Shown: positions 23,611 to 35,300 of the stretch, in pieces
Numbering within the stretch: position 1 is the first letter of the stretch
How the letters are laid out: every line of letters begins with the position of its first letter
From: Ectocarpus siliculosus
Lineage: Eukaryota; Sar; Phaeophyceae; Ectocarpales; Ectocarpaceae
Reading direction: 5' to 3'
Length of the DNA stretch: 64,000 bases
Assembly (NCBI GenBank): GCA_000310025.1
Contig: FN649742.1
Span: forward strand, 2,787,730-2,851,729
Position numbers and translations under genes: made by a program
Notes under the pieces: generated by a model
The model's database searches: none
What the model was told of the DNA's origin: nothing
What the model saw: the letters and a program-made list of their open reading frames with translations, nothing else

Positions 23611-26387
23611 CCTGGCACTGACAACTAGTCAGCTACGCAAACAGGCTACAGACGACACAATACCCAATCGCAGCTCAGCAAGGCAAAGCAAGGTGAAGCA
23701 AGCAAGGTGGCCGGGGAGCGCGCAGAGGAGAAGCAACGGCCTAGGGTGACGGGTGGTACTCAAGCGAACCAAGCGACGGACGGTGCCCCCATCGGCCCGC
23801 TGCTGTGTGCTGGTTGGTTGGTGCGCGGCTCTTTTACTCTCGATGGACGACTTGATAGGGCTCCCATCTTCTCGTCCCACACACCGCAACCGTGGACTGA
23901 AGCAGCTGGATCCTGCATCCTACGTGTTCCACGCGCCCTTCGTTCCCTCCAGGGGACGAAGCTTGCCTGAAAGGCGGCCGAAACAGCCCCCAATCGACAT
24001 TCGCGGTTTTTCCTCTTGGTGGGTCGTGCTGTATGTATAAATAAACAACATATTCATCGTTCATGCATCGCCGCATCTACATGCCAGATCTTGCATCGAG
24101 TGATGTAAATACATGTAGATGTAGATGTATTCGTGTAGCGGGGATACCCTGGCAGATGCATCCCTTGATGGCATGTAAACCACAGGGCATTTATGATCTG
24201 CCCGTGGTCGATGCCCCGTCATCACGTCGATTGATTGCATACGTAGTCTACCAGGAGGGAGGCATGGGAAAGGAGGGAGGACTGACTGGCCAGTGTACGG
24301 TGCAGATGATGTACAATGCATCTTATTGAGGAGGTAGAATAGTAGTAGTGGTGTAGGGTTCGTGGTCATGTGGTTGGTGGTGCATAATGCAGCAGATCGA
24401 TGCTGATCTGACACATATAAACAACGTTGAAGATGAACAAGTTGATTGATGTGACCAATCAGTACGCTAGCGAGGTACATAGCTAGCCAGCAACTCAGCA
24501 GCAAGCAGCAAGCAGCAGCAGCAGCAATTGAATGGGAGCGTAGGTCTAGTCTGGAGGAATAGTTGGGCTAGGATGGCAGCAGGGTACTTGGGCTGATCAG
24601 GATGAGTCTACATGTATCCGTCCATCCTGTAGTTCGCAAGAGCTCCGCTACTGCGACACCTACTACTGCTGCTGTTGAAGTAGCAGGTGGAGGGCTGCCC
24701 GCGCATGATCAGCCTTCTGGTGCCTCACGCCTGTTTCCTGGAGGATGCAGACGCCAAGTTCACGGCTGAAAACCGGTTTTTGTGCACGGCATCCCTCGCT
24801 TTGTTTCACCGTGTCATCAGTGCACACCCGGCGTCCGTCTGCCCTGTCTACGTGTGTCTGCAATCCAATCAGCTACGAACGCCCTTCGTACCTACCGGAC
24901 TATGGATATTTGACCTCGTGTGGCAAAGGTGCGGCAGAAGAATCACTCCGATATTCCTGCCTAAAATGGGACATATCTACCACACACACAATACCTAGTA
25001 TGTGGTTGTCCCCGTCAAAACAAAGTTGGTAGCCACGTGCACCACCATCGCGGGTCTCCTCGTTTCAATGTTTCAGTTGGCACCGAGTGCCGTCGAGTTC
25101 AACACTGTCGGGAGCACGTTGCTCTGTCTGGCTCATCTCACGGCCACGCTACTGAACGGAGCGACGGATCTATGTATGATGGACACTTTTGACGACTGTC
25201 AAAAAACACTTCAGCCTGGAGGCCCTCCCGCCGAACTCTGACGTCCTTTTGGTCCGGCTCACGTTTGATCCGGCTCACGCCTCAGCCACGCTACGGAACG
25301 GAGAGGACGGGTGTCTGTATGAGCAGGTCTGACGATTGTCCATCAACGCTTCAGCCCTGAGGCGCGCGCGCCAACCTTTGGCAGCATTGCTGTACCACGC
25401 CCGTGTGTGTACACATTGTTGAACTTTCGAGACTACGCCAAATATTGTTCGCCCTCCGGGCCCCCAGGACAGCACCCTTTCTTCATCTTCTTCCCGCTCC
25501 TCACTTCATGGCCCCTGAAGTCTCCCGGTCTACTCAGCCGCTTGGTATACGTGGGACCCCTCCTCTCCTCTCATCGCATCTTGTAATTCTGCACAAACAA
25601 GGCGGAAGCACAAGCACAAAGCCAACAGTTAGCAGCGGTCCTCTCACGGAGTTGTTCCCCGCGGGCCCCACCTCGAACTCGTCCGTAGCCAGTAATGGTG
25701 CCTGCGGAGAGGAGCACATTTTCAACAACCTGTTATTGTTTCCCCGACTCCACGCACTCACTTGCAACATATTTCTTCTTTTGGCGCGTCCGAAATTCAT
25801 TCGTTTTATGTTTTAGAAAACACGTTTTCTCTGTGCCCATATGTTTGCATCGAACGGTTAAAAAGTTGGAGACCCAGATGCGCAATGGATTGGGTGTTAA
25901 CTCTGAAAAATGCTGTTTTAGTGTGAGGCGTACCGGTCCGTTAAGCCAGCCTGCACCTTGATGTGTGTAGCGTAAGACATCTAAGCGGGGTTCAATATGT
26001 GACCCGGGGTAGCGTAAGGCTTGACACTCCGTTTACCCTTTCTGTAAGGAGCCATGCTGAGCCCCATCAGCAGAAAGTCAAGAATATGCGGACCACCTAC
26101 CGTGGCATGCCTGACAGGAGCACGCAAGCGTTTATACTGTTGCGAAGCAGAATTGCGCAGGGTGCCGCCTAACGCGTTCAAATACCAAACTTGTTGATGT
26201 TGACTACGTTGATCGTTTGCGATTAACGTGAAAAGTGTCAATAGTCTTGTTTGAGAACCATACCGTCTTAAGTTCTACAATTATGCTTACAATGGAGATG
26301 CTAACTGCAAAACTGACAATGCCGTTTTTTGGTATTCGCCTCTTTTCCACGACGTCGTCTTTCTGCCAACATTTTGTTCTGTAGGCA
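23611..26387. other. Divergent intergenic region
   Basis: This lies between the start of the minus-strand RPAP3-like gene and the start of the plus-strand chromatin-reader gene, so it should hold both promoters. It contains short CAG-rich and ATGTAG-type runs near 24105-24130 and 24495-24525, and a diverged duplication at 25130-25370. No exon with convincing splice sites was found. Confidence 0.5.
25130..25370. repeat. Diverged tandem duplication, unit about 140 bp
   Basis: The order GCCACGCTACTGAACGGAG, GACGACTGTC, CTTCAGCCTGGAGG at about 25142-25223 is repeated as GCCACGCTACGGAACGGAG, GACGATTGTC, CTTCAGCCCTGAGG at about 25281-25363. Substitutions and small indels are frequent. It is intergenic. 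Confidence 0.7.
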
Positions 26388-29300
26388 ATGGAAGGCGTCA
26401 GTGAACCAGCCACAAACGATGAGTCGGCGAACGCCAGTGAGGCAGCATCAACTGGATCGGAACGCAACGTACACCCAGGAAGCGATCGTAGAAGTGCGGT
26501 TACGCCCGACCCCACGCCAAATGACATGTCCTTGAGGTCGACACCCGCCGAATCGGTTCTGAGGCCTGAGGTTGACACTCGTGCCGGGATACCCGCTGCG
26601 GCCAGCAACGTTTCGGAGGCCCAGTCGCCCCTGTCTTCCCCCACGCCAGAGGCCCCGCGGAGCTCAGAGAGATGGCCACTCGGGAAAATCGTGATTGACA
26701 GCCAGACGGTGCGTAATCTACGTTCAGCCGATGGACCAACATCGCAACAAGAAAGCAAACCCCGAGAGGCTTCGAGGGCCAGCTTGACAGCCAGTTTGTC
26801 GACGTCGCACTCGTCTGGGTCCCATGATGATCTATCGCGTGGCCGGGTCATATCTGCGCAAGATCAGCAGATCGCGAAGCGAAGCGAACAAGCGTCGGCG
26901 GCATACTCGGAGGTATCGAAAACATCGATCGAGCCCAGAATTGCTTCAGCAGCTGCTGATCGTTCGGGCGACACCACTTGGGCGGACGGTGGGGCGTGTT
27001 TGCAGAACGGGCACAAGGAGGCAGACGACGAAAGCACACATTGTATTCGCCAGCAATCGTTGTATGCCGAAGAAGCCGCGCGGCCTAACAAGGGTACGAA
27101 ATCGGAGTGGGTAGCATCAGCACCACGACAAGAAGACACAGCACCGGACTTCGGTCGCGGCGAGAGGAGCGGAACTTCCAGCAGGGGTTCTCACGTCGCC
27201 CCACCGTATGAAGCAGGCATCGGCAGAAGAGCACGTTCACCAGGCGCTGTTGAACAGGCGAGCGCTCTTCCCAGCTCCGCTCTTCCCAGCTCCGCTCTTC
27301 CTGATGGTAAGGCTGGGACAACGCACCAGAGTATTGCTGTACGTTTCGTAGGAACAGCAACAGCACTTGGTGGATTCGGATCGGTAACCGATAGTCAGCC
27401 AACTCCGGCGATGACGACCGAGGACAACAACCAGCAACTAAGCGCGGCTGCGGGCCTTGAAGACCTTGCCCAAATGGGATCTGTCGGGGAACACAGGGGC
27501 CCTACCGTGCCTGCAGCGAATCGCGTTGAGATGGTAGTGTCCGTAGTCCGCGAGGAGCAGGAAGCCGGGGACTTCTCCACGAACAGCGAACCAGTATTGC
27601 CGATATCCCGGGGTTTCGCAGGGGGTAGGGGACGTCAGGCCTCTTCTTCCACAGCTCGGACTACGGGGGGCGCAGGCGTAGTTCGAACAGAAAATGCGTC
27701 GAGGGTTCCCGATGGTCGTAAACCGTCGCAAGTGCCCACCCCCAGTAGGCCTTCGCCCGCTCCTACCTATTCTTCGAACGATATCACATTTTCTGGACCA
27801 CATTCCCCGTGGGATGAATCTGACGACGTGCCGTCGGCTGGTTGCTTGGAGGTTTCTTCCGCAGAGCAACGCGCGCCGATCTCACAGAGTGAGCGAGATC
27901 GGAGACCGGAGGAAAAACAATCGGCATCAGCCTCTTCGAGGGAGTCCGCCGAATGCGATTCGCCAGGAGATATGGCCGACGTCGCCCTTGCCGCTTTTTC
28001 ATATGCAAACGCCGTTGCTGAGGCAGGAGGTGACGGCGATCCCGCGAGTAGCATTCTTGCTGGCCTTGAGAATGAGCGTGTGTGGGAGCAGACCCAGCGT
28101 GTTTCGGACGGTGGTAGCATTCTTGCTGGCCTTGAGAATGAGCGTGTTTCGGAGCAGACCCAGCTTGTTTCGGACGGTGGTGGAGAAGGGTCGTCGAGGT
28201 CGGCTGCATTAGGAGCCCATGCCACGGCGGCCAAAATGGCTGAGGATATCGCGATATCCCCGGGTCCCTCCCGAGAATGCGCGGAAGACAGGACGGCGTC
28301 TACCACTTCTGCCGTGATTTCCTCTGTGACCACGCAGCCGACCTCCACGGCTTTGTTGAATGGGGAAGCGGCTTCTGAGAGTACCACGCTGTTAGCTGGA
28401 GGAACGACAGGAGCTTGTGGTCCTACCGGTGTAACCACAGCTGCCAGCAGGGAGAAACGGGCCAGCGCGAGTGATCGCCACGATGACATGATGCACGCGA
28501 TGTGCATGATTTGTTTGGAGAAGCTCAGCGACGCGGCGGAAGGAGGCGGTGCGAAGCTGCTGGGTCTTTTAGACGCATGCTCCCACCGGTACTGCTACAC
28601 GGTGAGCAATGTGTGGCAGCAACAGAATTTGATGCTTGACTGATCATTGTGTTTGGTAGCCTATTTATAGTGCGAAGGACCTGGTTTGGGACCTGAGTCT
28701 TCGCCCCATTGCATACTCGTTCTCCTTGATGACGATGTTGTGCAAAGAGTTTCTGCATCCCGTTTGTTTAGAATTGTATCTCCAAGCTCAGCAATTGCAG
28801 CATGACTCCTCCCACATGAAAAGTTGCTGATGTTTCGCATAAAAGTAGTATCACATTTAGCCACTTGTTAGTTGGTTAAGAGGACACAGTGGTTGACCAC
28901 TTTTACGTCAGTTCTGCAGAAAAAAAAAACTGTTTGCTTGTATTAATAGAGTCATGGTGTTGACAATGTACCTCGTTTGGTGGTATGTTGTTTATCTTCA
29001 CGGTTTTTGCCTTGCGCCTTTCAGTGCATCCTGGAGTGGAGCAAGATCACCAACAAGTGTCCCCAGTGCAAGGCTCGCTTTCACACAGTCAAGGCTGTCC
29101 AAGAGCTCCGACGAACCAACGACAGGTGCGCAAAGTTTTCGCGGGGATCTTTAGTGCCGGCGGTGATCTGTACGTTGCACGTCGTCTTTTGTGGGAACTC
29201 CCACCGTGCCCTCACCAAGAGGAGTGGCTAGCGCAGGGTCCTTGACGCGTTCGAACGCCGCTCTTCCCTTTTCTTTTCGAGAGCGCACTTGTGTGTTGCT

Positions 29301-32300
29301 CTGCCCCCTTGGTTCGTGTACAAGGCTGCACAAATTGGAGCTTTTCGCCTTTCTTTTGTTGGGTCTGTACACGGTGTTGACTGCTGTTTGTTCGGGACTT
29401 TCACCTACATCGCCCCTTGTTTCTCGATGAAGACAGACGCTACGAACCTGAAACTGCCGATTCTGTCTATACCACAGACAGCCAAATGCGCCCGGGTGCC
29501 ATCTCGAGCGCGGCATGTGATTGTTTTGCTGATGGTGGTGCGAAATCTGATCGAGGGCCGGAGAAATTTGGAACTGCTGATGCACGAAAAGTACTGCTGC
29601 GGCAGGGGTCTTCATGTGTGGCCATTGTCGTGCGCCGGCCTGTCTGCCCGTCTGCAGTAGCGGCGTACCGTGATTCCTTTGATGCGTTCTCTCTTTCTTT
29701 CATTCTACTTGCTGCTTGCTCTGTTGGTGTGCTCAGGTCAAATCGATGTTTCTATCCGCAGAGTGCGTTCCAGCCCGAAAAGTTCTCTGTGCAATTCTAG
29801 AGTGATACATGGTGTACCTGTAGTCATGTGGTTGGCTGCTTGTGTCTAGGGTGGATAGATCGCCTCGGCCTCTTTCTGGGAGCAAGACAAGGTTCAGAAG
29901 GAGGGAGCGCTCTCCGACGTGAGTGTTGTCGAATGTGAAATACTTGTTTTCAGATTTCATTGACATGTTTCAGACAGTTCAAGGAAGTGGGGGCTTGTTT
30001 CTACATCTGCATGCTGAATTCGGAAATATTCGACGAGTTCGAAAACGAGTAGTGTCCCCACTGTAATCTTGACGTTCAACACCTCAACACCATTCCCATA
30101 TCCCTCGCTAGGTACCGTGGTGTTGCAGTTCGTGTCGAGGACAGAGACCAGGTGTACAGCTTCGTCGATGTTAGAGACGTGGTGGTGCTGGACCCGGAAG
30201 TGGCATGTCACGTTGGATGCCTGGTTCGTCGCGGAGTCGACGCCATACAGCAGGGGTGGGAGTTCTCTGTCCAATGCGAGCAATGTTCAACCTGGTATCA
30301 TGGGCTCTGTGTTGGCTTTCGGCAGGAATGGGAGATCCCGGACCTTTGGATTTGCAGGCCATGCAGGGGTGAGTCGTACCAGATCACCTTGGACCCAGAC
30401 GCCATCACGGAGCCGGCGGCAATCGTTGCTCGCGGCAGGACATCTTCGGGTAGTAACCACGGCAGTACTCGCGGGCGGAGAGCTAGCCCACCATCTGCGA
30501 GCCACGATCGTCTCCCCCCGTCGGTGTCAGGGCAAGAGGAATCGGAACCTGGGGAGATGGTAAGCGGCCGGGGTCAAGTTCCTGAGCAGGTTAACAGTAT
30601 CGGTGATGCCCCTCAGATAAGCAGGAGCGTATCAGATGGGGGTCAAGGAATCGGCCCAAGGAGCGACCAAGGCAGAGCGGTTTCCAATATAACCGCCCAA
30701 GATCAAGTATATGTGAACCCCCCGGCGCTGGCCCCCCAATCACGGGTTCAGTCGCCGTCGGCTAGCCAACCACCAGGTGCGCCAGCTGAAGAAAGAGATA
30801 ATGCTACATCGAGCGGATCATCGACCTCGCCGTTGTCCGATCGTTCTTTATCTGAACGGATGGCGGCGTTATTTAGTTCACAGCCACAGGCACCTGCGAC
30901 TCCCCGCCCTTCAGTGTTCCCGACAAGGCCGCCCGAGCCGGTGCGTGCCACCTCAGCACCAACTTTGACGACACCGCGCGCGGCCTCTCCTCCGCGAGGT
31001 AGGGGCAGACCACGAGGATCGCGAAATATGCCGGAATCTTCCCGGCCACAAAGTGCTCAGTCACTGACCTCTCCCCAGGAGCAGGCGCATGCAAGCCCTA
31101 CGCCACTGACCTCAACAGCAGCACGTGTATCTTCAGCGCCGCCTTTGCCGCCCCCGGGTGCAGCAGCTCCGGCACGAGGCAAAAGGGGTAGACCCCGTGG
31201 GTCAAAGAACAAGCAACCGGCGCAACCAGCGGTGCAACCAGCGGTGCAACCAGCGGTGCATCCAGCGGTCCCATCAACGGTTCCGCCTGCCGTGCAACCA
31301 ACTGCCGTGCAGCCTGTGGCACAACCAACGGTGGAACCATCGACACAACCACCGACACCGTCGACCTCAGAATCGCACGTACAGAGATCGGTTGCACCAC
31401 GTTCTGAGGAGCCACCGCAGCCGCGTTCGCAAGCAGACCACCAACAACAACACACGCCGCCTAGCACGGTTGTGTCGCTGGTAGGTGATGGGGCCGGCAC
31501 TGAAGGTGAGCTATTTTCTGTTGCTTAGCAGCATCGCCTTCATACCCCTGCGAGACGCATTTTGAGCGTTGGGTGGAAATTTGGTGTTCCGCAGATGCTT
31601 TTCTTGTCGATGTGATCGCAACAGTAAGCCCTTTTCAAAGTTTGTGGCGGTGGTGGTTGCTTACCCCTGCAAGATGCTATGCTGTTTTCAGCTGGGCATA
31701 ATCACGCTTCATAAATTCCTACGGTAATCATGAATTTTGTAAGGATGAAACCATTTTGTACGCAGCACGACTGTGTCACGGACCGCTGCCGGAATTGTAG
31801 GCCACGCCCGTTTCAAGCAGCCGAGCGCCGGGAAAAACATCTACGCTTAGTGTTTTGCTGAATCAAGCAAGGCACGCAGGCAAACACACACATACACTAG
31901 AGAGCCGTTTCTGCTTGATGGAGGTCTCCCGAGGCGATATTCGTTCAGCTCACGCCACTTTGTATCTGCAGAATATTTGGCCTGTATAAAGTGTTGAATC
32001 TTACCATATGTTTTAATGGCCAAGGCACATTTGAACTTCCTTTACTGTTGGGCTACGAACGTTGTAGCTAGACAGGTGGCTGAGAAAAGCCTGCCCAACT
32101 CAGATACCAGTCTCAGAACTTGCTATTTTCCGATGATAGCACCAACTGGGAACGACATGAAGGAGGAAGAGCTTGGCCAGCAAACCCCTTCGGAACCACA
32201 CCAAGCCTTTCCATGAGTATTAAATAGCAATATCATGCACATGTCAGTAGGATAAAGACTTTGACAGGGTGCCGCATCCGGGCGGGGGTTGTGAGGTGAT

Positions 32301-35300
32301 GTATCACCTTAGGTCGTAGGTATGTTTCTGGATCGTGGTTTCAAAAGGTGAGCAGGAACATTTGCACTGGATTGGGAGACGGTACAAGGTTGGCGGGACG
32401 TTCCCCCTAGCCGAGGTTGTTGTGTTCTGAAAAGCTTTTTGTATGTCTGTCCATCGATGTCACATGTGTTTGGTTATAACTTTCTCGAGAGCGGTTGTGC
32501 CTGTTTAAAGAATTGACAGCACCCATCTACCAAGCGCCTTAGATTTGGCACGCCAACAACCCCACAACGAGAGTGTGTTGCACTGCTGCCTTCCTGAACC
32601 TTTAGGGGCTGCAGACAAGCAATTTTGAGGTTGTGTGGATGACAGGTGTAGAAGAGCTGTAACCATTGTTGTTGCACATACAAGAGTAGGACCAAGATAC
32701 GATCCGAACGGAGGATCTTACTGATGGTTGATCAGCAAGAGACCCGACTGTGGATGCGTCCCTCTTGGCGCCACCTGTGGAGCTTGGGAATCCGAGACCC
32801 TCGGGCTTGGTCTCCCTCGCCCCTTCGGCGGCGCACTCTCTCTTGTCTCTCTCTTCTGAGACCCTCGCCTCTCTAAATCTCAACGAAGAGATCTGCCAGC
32901 CCTTAGTAGTGGGAAAAGACTACTGCGACCTGGGCCTCCCCCCAACATCATAAAACCAATGCTTCTACTGGCAACGTGATATCGCCTAGTGTGAGATTGA
33001 ACGGTAGGTATCCCAAAATTTCAAGAGGTGACCCGTCAGCACTTTTTAGTTGTATCGCTCCAGGTGGAACTGGACAAAGCGTTTTATTTTTTAGTGTGGG
33101 GTGCTCTTGCAAACATTTCGCTGAAACACAAGGTACATCAGCGGCTGTGTCGATTGTGATTTCAGACACAGGGTGGTTGTTCACTCGAGCGGGAATATGT
33201 ACCCGTTTCGATGTGGAATTCAATGCAGTTGGAAATTTCGGATATTTACTCAACGCAGATGCGTGAAAAGCTGCAAATCGTGAACCACGACGCAACGCAC
33301 GCGAAAACCCACAGGGTTTAAATTTTTATTCGAAGGCTCTCCAGGCGGAACATGTCGTACTTGCGGGGCTACTGCTAAGGGTCTGATACTAGTCTTTTTC
33401 CCTCTTCGGCGTTGCCCTGCACTACTGAAAAATGGCCCCTTGCTTGGAGCCTTGCTAGGTGTTTCTGCTACCAGAGGAGAACCAACCGATTCCACAACCT
33501 CCTTACGTGTAACAGAATTATTCCTATCAAAAACTCGGCCTGAAGTTCTATCCACTTCTCGTGCCCGATGCAAAATGCAATCCCTCGTTTTTCCACCCTT
33601 CATGGCGACATTAGATGAGCAAAGTACGGCATCTCGCGCTACCTCATTTCTCTCAACTACTGTTGCATCGGTGGTCCTGCTCCCTTCGGGCGAGGGGTCC
33701 CTTGAAGGGCCCCATCATCCCGTAAGAGGCCGGCGCTCCCATCCACCCTTCCTCTCTTTCTGGCGAAGGTGACAGTATTCAGTGTCGTGTGTGTCGGGGT
33801 TGGGACACCCGGGGTAGTCACAATGCCTTTTTTTGCTTAGTTCTTGGTTTGTCCGTCTGCGTGGACCCCGAGGTGCGCTTTGGTTGCGTTGTCTTACTAC
33901 TGGCGCGCTGCGACGGTCCCCGGGGTTGACTGCTTGTGGCGGCAGCACGCGACTTGAGGTGCTTGACCTCAGCAGCCAACTCCTGGAGTTCGGAGGTGTG
34001 AGCCTCCACCGTGGACCGCAGCTTTCGCGAGTTGGCGGGCAGTACAATGGACATGAGCCATTCGGGAGGTTCGGTCCCATCACGGTGGTGCTGTTTCAGC
34101 ATCTCCACAATGGATGCGCCAGCTGGAGATGTAAGAGCCTCGGGCTCCTCATCCTCGGGTTCCTCCTCATCTGCCCAACCCCCCTGCTGCTCGCGGCCGG
34201 CGGCAGGAGGAACATCCTCATACTCGTCTCCATCCCCGCCGTCGACAAACGTGTCGCGCTCACCGGAATCACCGCCACCCTCACCGCCGCTGGTGGCACT
34301 CGCGCGGTCGGCACCCTCAGGGTGATCCGACTTTTCCTCCAGAAGGCTGCTATCACCCGAGGGGCGTGAAGCCGGCACGCGTTCCGAGGGTGTCCCACGT
34401 GCTAGCGGGGTTGTCGGGTGTTTGGCGGCGAGGCATTGCTTGAGCTGCTCTAGCTCAGCTTCCAGCTCAAGGCGGCGTTGCTGCTCCTCGAGCCTCTTTT
34501 CCTCCGCCGCGTCCGCCTTGTCGCGAGCGCGTTGCACAGCTGATTTTTTCACCATCTCTCTCTTGTCTCTCTCTTCTGAGACCCTCTCCTCCTTAAATCT
34601 CAACGGAGAGAACTGCCAGCCCTTAGTAGTGGGAAAAGACTACTGCGACCTGGGCCTCCCCCCAACGAGGGAAGCCTGTGTCCTCATTTGCGTCGACGAG
34701 TTACAAGATACTCTGCTGGTACTGGAGGTAGAGGTGAGAGATGGTGAAAAAATCAGCCGTGCAACGCGCTCGCGACAAGGCGGACGCGGCGGAGGAATAG
34801 AGGCTCGAGGAGCAGCAACGCCGCCTTGAGCTGGAAGCTGAGCTAGAGCAGCTCAAGCAATGCCTCGCCGCCAAACACCCGACAACCCCGCTAGCACGTG
34901 GGACACCCTCGGAACGCGTGCCGGCTTCACGCCCCTCGGGTGATAGCAGCCTTCTGGAGGAAAAGTCGGATCACCCTGAGGGTGCCGACCGCGCGAGTGC
35001 CACCAGCGGCGGTGAGGGTGGCGGTGATTCCGGTGAGCGCGACACGTTTGTCGACGGCGGGGATGGAGACGAGTATGAGGATGTTCCTCCTGCCGCCGGC
35101 CGCGAGCAGCAGGGGGGTTGGGCAGATGAGGAGGAACCCGAGGATGAGGAGCCCGAGGCTCTTACATCTCCGGCTGGCGCATCCATTGTGGAGATGCTGA
35201 AACAGCACCACCGTGATGGGACCGAACCTCCCGAATGGCTCATGTCCATTGTACTGCCCGCCAACTCGCGAAAGCTGCGGTCCACGGTGGAGGCTCACAC

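Noticed and set aside
27767-28507. 246-codon minus-strand frame inside exon 1 of the chromatin-reader gene
   Set aside because: It is a codon-bias shadow of a Ser/Ala/Glu-rich disordered coding exon, with no splice or domain support. The same holds for 48294-48863 and 46616-47392.
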